From: an uncultured Ruminococcus sp.
GTDB taxonomy: Bacteria > Bacillota > Clostridia > Oscillospirales > Acutalibacteraceae
NCBI GenBank assembly: GCA_934476515.1
Contig: CAKSNZ010000020.1
Coordinates: forward strand, 1-35,738
DNA: 35,738 nt
Direction of reading: 5' to 3'
A model generated the notes under the pieces. The model did no database searches. It was given only the letters and a program-made list of their open reading frames with translations, and was not told the origin of the DNA. Positions 33,477 to 35,738 of the stretch are shown here, in pieces; within the stretch, counting starts at the first letter, position 1, and every line of letters begins with the position of its first letter. Both the position numbers and the translations under genes were made by a program.

Positions 33477-33525
33477 GTATGATTTCGTACCAAATGATTA
33501 TAGTATGATTTCATACCATTTTCAA
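33477..33525 (-). promoter_or_regulatory. marR-MATE promoter with two MarR-type operators
   Basis: On the minus strand TTGAAA (33525-33520) and TATAAT (33502-33497) are 17 bp apart. The plus-strand palindrome GTATGATTTCATAC (33503-33516) fills the spacer, and a near copy GTATGATTTCGTAC (33477-33490) covers the expected start of transcription. The two centres are 26 bp apart. This arrangement fits autorepression by the MarR protein. Confidence 0.8.
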
Positions 33526-33567
33526 TAGCTAAAATTTATTAAATATGTAGAATTTTATGATTTTCTG

Positions 33568-33596
33568 ATGACAATAGAAATTTTTGATATTATAAT
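33568..33596 (+). promoter_or_regulatory. Probable promoter of the ydcF-SGNH pair
   Basis: ATGACA (33568-33573) and a perfect TATAAT (33591-33596) are 17 bp apart, giving a leader of about 130 nt. A second match (GTGACA, 17 bp, TATAAT at 33712-33717) lies so close to the start codon that its transcript would lack the ribosome binding site. Confidence 0.5.
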
Positions 33597-33730
33597 GACA
33601 TTAATAAAAAGAATTTAATATAATTTTAAAGTTTTTGCAACATTTTCCTTATTTGAAAGGTATTATTTATAGAAAGATTTTTATTATGGTGACAAATAAG
33701 AAAAATGTTGATATAATAGGGGTAATCAAA

Positions 33731-34510
33731 ATGAAAAAGTTTAAGTCAATTATTAGAATTATATTAGCTATTATAAGTGCAGGAATTTTCTTATGGTTCT
33801 TGTTACCTATGGCTAAGAGAATAATTTGTGTTGGAAATGTTGTAGGTGTACTGTTTACTGCTTTCGTATTTTGCAGATGTGTATTTTACAAGTATTTTCA
33901 AAAGCTAAAAGAAAAGTGGCTAATGGGTGGTTTTAAGATGGTGCTATATAGAATAATACAGGTTTGTATTGCACTTTTTGTTGTGTATGGTGTTGTGATA
34001 AGTGGTCTTATGGCATATTTTACATTGCAAAAACCGGAACCAAATTCTACTATTATCACTTTGGGTGCTATGGTTAGACCTGATGGTTCTCCTAGTGGTA
34101 GCTTAAATCGTAGAGTACAGGCTTGTTATGAATATCTTGTTGAAAATGAAAATTCAAAGGCTGTTTTGTCAGGTGGTCAAGGTAGCAATGAACCTATGAG
34201 TGAAGCACAATGTATGTACGATATTTTAGTTAAGAAAGGTATTAGCAAAGATAGATTGTTTATTGAGGATAAATCCACTAATACTGATTCTAACTTAATC
34301 AATTCTTACAAAATAATTGATGAAAATAATTTATCAGAGAATATTGCTATTGCAACAGACGGTTACCATCAGCTAAGAGCAAGAATTATTGCTAAAAGAC
34401 AGGGTAATTCAGGAAAGATTGGTGCAGTGAATTCTCAGTCGCCTAAGTCTGTTGTAATTACTTATTGGGTGAGAGAGTGGTTTGCAATACCTGTTGAATT
34501 ACTAAAATAA
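33731..34510 (+). CDS. YdcF/SanA-family (DUF218) membrane protein
   Basis: This protein has about 259 residues from the preferred ATG, which has AGGGG eight bases upstream; an open frame continues to a TTG at 33635 without a comparable signal. The N-terminal third has three hydrophobic segments. The DUF218 domain follows: TIITLGAMVRPDGSPSGSLNRRVQACYEYL, AVLSGGQGSNEPMSEAQCM, DRLFIEDKSTNTDSNL and IAIATDGYHQLRARIIAKR. Family members (ElyC, SanA, YdcF) are linked to cell-envelope polymer or lipid-carrier metabolism, but no reaction is proven. It stands 37 nt before the SGNH hydrolase gene and is probably co-transcribed with it. Confidence 0.85.
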   Translation: MKKFKSIIRIILAIISAGIFLWFLLPMAKRIICVGNVVGVLFTAFVFCRCVFYKYFQKLKEKWLMGGFKMVLYRIIQVCIALFVVYGVVISGLMAYFTLQKPEPNSTIITLGAMVRPDGSPSGSLNRRVQACYEYLVENENSKAVLSGGQGSNEPMSEAQCMYDILVKKGISKDRLFIEDKSTNTDSNLINSYKIIDENNLSENIAIATDGYHQLRARIIAKRQGNSGKIGAVNSQSPKSVVITYWVREWFAIPVELLK

Positions 34511-34547
34511 TATTTTCTAGCCATAATAAAATAAAGGAATGTGTGTA

Positions 34548-35369
34548 GTGAAAAAGATAATTTGTATATTAATTTCAGCTTTGATGGTGGTTACTTCCAC
34601 TATGACAATGTTTGCAGAAAATAAAAAAGATTACTTAGCAGTTATTGGTGACTCTATTGCCTATGGGTTGGGTATTGAAAATAAAGATGATATTTATGGA
34701 AATATTGTTGCAAAAGAAAGGGATTATACTCTTACCAATGATGCAGTAAACGGCTACACAACTTCTGATGTACTTAATTTAGTTGAGAAAAATGACAAGG
34801 CAAAAACTCATATTAAACAAGCAGAAACAGTAGTAATTTCTGTTGGTGGTAATGACTTTTTGCAACTTAGAAATAACCTTGACCTTGCAGAAATTCTTGA
34901 GGTAATTGAAAAAGGCAAAGATAGTTCAATGATTAAGAATATGCTAAAAACAGTTAAGCAAAATCTACGTTCAATTCACGAAAATATCAGAGAACTTAAC
35001 CCTAAAGCAAAAATTGTTTTGCAGACTGTTTACAATCCATTCCTAGGCCAAAGTGATAAATTTACAGAGTTGCTTTGTCAGTTAGTAGAAATGTTTAGGG
35101 AAGATTATACTCAAATTTACTATGATGAAGTTAAAACAGATAATAATATGGCAATAGCAGATGTGGAAGAAACTTTCAGAACATACAGCAACAGTACAGG
35201 AAATACTTCTCTGGTACAAAGTGACTATATTCACCCATCTGTAAAAGGTCATAGAATTATTGCAGACTTAGTGGAAAATGCAATGGATGATGTTCATAAG
35301 GCAAGCTGGTCAAGCGTAGAAAAATCAGCCAATGCCCTTGTAAGATTGGGTTGCAGAATGTTTGAATAG
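34548..35369 (+). CDS. Secreted SGNH/GDSL-family hydrolase
   Basis: This protein has about 273 residues from a GTG start supported by AAAGGA at 9-nt spacing; the ATG nine bases earlier abuts that site. The signal peptide (KKIICILISALMVVTSTMTMFA) would be cut near residue 23. The SGNH blocks are complete: catalytic Ser in VIGDSIAYG (S36), SVGGNDF with the oxyanion Asn (N102), and DYIHPS with the Asp and His. Such enzymes remove acyl or acetyl groups from lipids or glycans; an envelope target is likely given secretion. A strong terminator follows. Confidence 0.88.
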   Translation: MKKIICILISALMVVTSTMTMFAENKKDYLAVIGDSIAYGLGIENKDDIYGNIVAKERDYTLTNDAVNGYTTSDVLNLVEKNDKAKTHIKQAETVVISVGGNDFLQLRNNLDLAEILEVIEKGKDSSMIKNMLKTVKQNLRSIHENIRELNPKAKIVLQTVYNPFLGQSDKFTELLCQLVEMFREDYTQIYYDEVKTDNNMAIADVEETFRTYSNSTGNTSLVQSDYIHPSVKGHRIIADLVENAMDDVHKASWSSVEKSANALVRLGCRMFE

Positions 35370-35435
35370 TATTTTATCTTCTATCTATATTAATAATTTG
35401 TATTTCAGTAATTTATATTTTTGTACTGTATTTTA

Positions 35436-35462
35436 AGAGCTACCTTTTGTAGCTCTTTTTTA
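35436..35462 (+). terminator. Intrinsic terminator of the SGNH hydrolase gene
   Basis: AGAGCTAC and GTAGCTCT form a perfect 8-bp stem around CTTTT, followed by at least five T residues. It lies about 65 nt past the stop codon. Confidence 0.9.
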
Positions 35463-35522
35463 CTTTATGCTTAGCTTTGTTTGTACATTATATAAGTTTG
35501 ATAAATTGTTTTTTAATTTGAG

Positions 35523-35611
35523 TGTGGGTAAATGTGAGTTTTATAAATTTTGGTTTTTCAATTTTGTTTGTTGGTAAAGGTAAGTTTGATAGATTAGGGT
35601 TTGTAGTGCTA
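35523..35611 (-). repeat. A-rich dispersed repeat, copy 3
   Basis: The minus strand reads ACAAACCCTAATC then AACAAACAAAATTGAAAAAC and ATTTATAA, aligning with 222-300. It points at the terminator of the SGNH hydrolase gene. Confidence 0.55.
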
Positions 35612-35631
35612 TTTGATAGTTTCAACTAATA

Positions 35632-35738
35632 TGGAATTGTAAATAAATTTACAATTCCAATCACTCCTTCCGTCTTTGCATACGCAAAGCCACCAGCCAC
35701 TGCATAAGTTCGCAAAGCCAAATATTAAATTTGGATGC
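35632..35738 (-). repeat. Multi-hairpin element related to C, cut by window end
   Basis: On the minus strand GGTGGCTTTGCG-TATGCAAAGACGG matches the second hairpin and tail of the C element (GGTGGCTTTGCG-AAAGCAAAGACGG). Beside it stand a perfect 12-bp hairpin TGGAATTGTAAA / TTTACAATTCCA (35632-35659) and a 9-bp direct repeat GGCTTTGCG. The first C-type hairpin is degenerate. Confidence 0.65.

Larger units (their letters stand above)
35463..35738. other. Repeat-rich gene-free right end
   Basis: No gene is seen. The stretch holds the inverted third copy of the A-rich repeat, a perfect 12-bp hairpin at 35632-35659, and a relative of the multi-hairpin C element that runs to the window edge. Confidence 0.7.

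Noticed and set aside
33686..33730. Upstream in-frame starts (TTG 33635, ATG 33686) for the YdcF-family gene
   Set aside because: The upstream residues lack family character, and the ATG at 33731 has a much better ribosome binding site.

Overview
The window is AT-rich Firmicutes DNA. The gene set (EFR1-type ferredoxin, paired LCP proteins, YfhO, DUF5711, DUF2804, ECF vitamin transporters with THF and FMN riboswitches, a ClpE-like ATPase) and the palindromic intergenic repeats point to a gut Clostridia of the Oscillospirales/Ruminococcaceae type. This placement is inferred from gene content, not from a marker gene. No rRNA, tRNA, CRISPR array or transposase gene was seen.

Left part (about 340-11217, minus strand). 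This is an envelope and vitamin-uptake block. In transcription order it holds yfhO, a Sapep/PepV-type dipeptidase, a DUF975-like membrane protein, a family 2 glycosyltransferase, a LicD protein, the CDP-ribitol pair tarI-tarJ, an AlkD-type DNA glycosylase, and two ECF substrate-binding subunits: ribU behind an FMN riboswitch and folT behind a THF riboswitch. Each riboswitch gene has its own near-consensus promoter, and each leader ends in an intrinsic terminator.

Middle (11353-19249, mostly plus strand). A YfbR-type 5'-deoxynucleotidase is followed by two tandem LytR-CpsA-Psr paralogues, a small membrane protein, a convergent DUF2804 gene and a small lipoprotein. The ruvC-ruvA-ruvB Holliday-junction operon comes next, with a clear promoter overlapped by an inverted repeat.

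An 800-bp gene-free stretch (19250-20053) is packed with at least three palindromic repeat families. Copies differ by paired substitutions that keep the hairpins intact.

A tightly packed plus-strand operon follows (20054-30628): glmM, an SAM-dependent methyltransferase, ecfA1-ecfA2-ecfT, truA, a DUF5711 protein, cvpA, pgsA and a zinc-finger ClpE-like ATPase. The ECF energizing module here is the expected partner of the RibU and FolT subunits on the left.

Right end (30714-35738). This holds a frameshifted EFR1-type ferredoxin gene, a minus-strand marR-MATE efflux operon with two palindromic operators around its promoter, a YdcF-family protein, a secreted SGNH hydrolase, and a repeat-rich tail that runs off the window.

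The observations most worth a second look are: the structure-conserving repeats between ruvB and glmM; the MarR operators lying inside the longest possible marR reading frame; LicD beside tarIJ, suggesting ribitol-phosphate decoration of a surface glycan; and a diverged A-rich repeat that always sits just beyond a terminator, pointing at a gene's 3' end.
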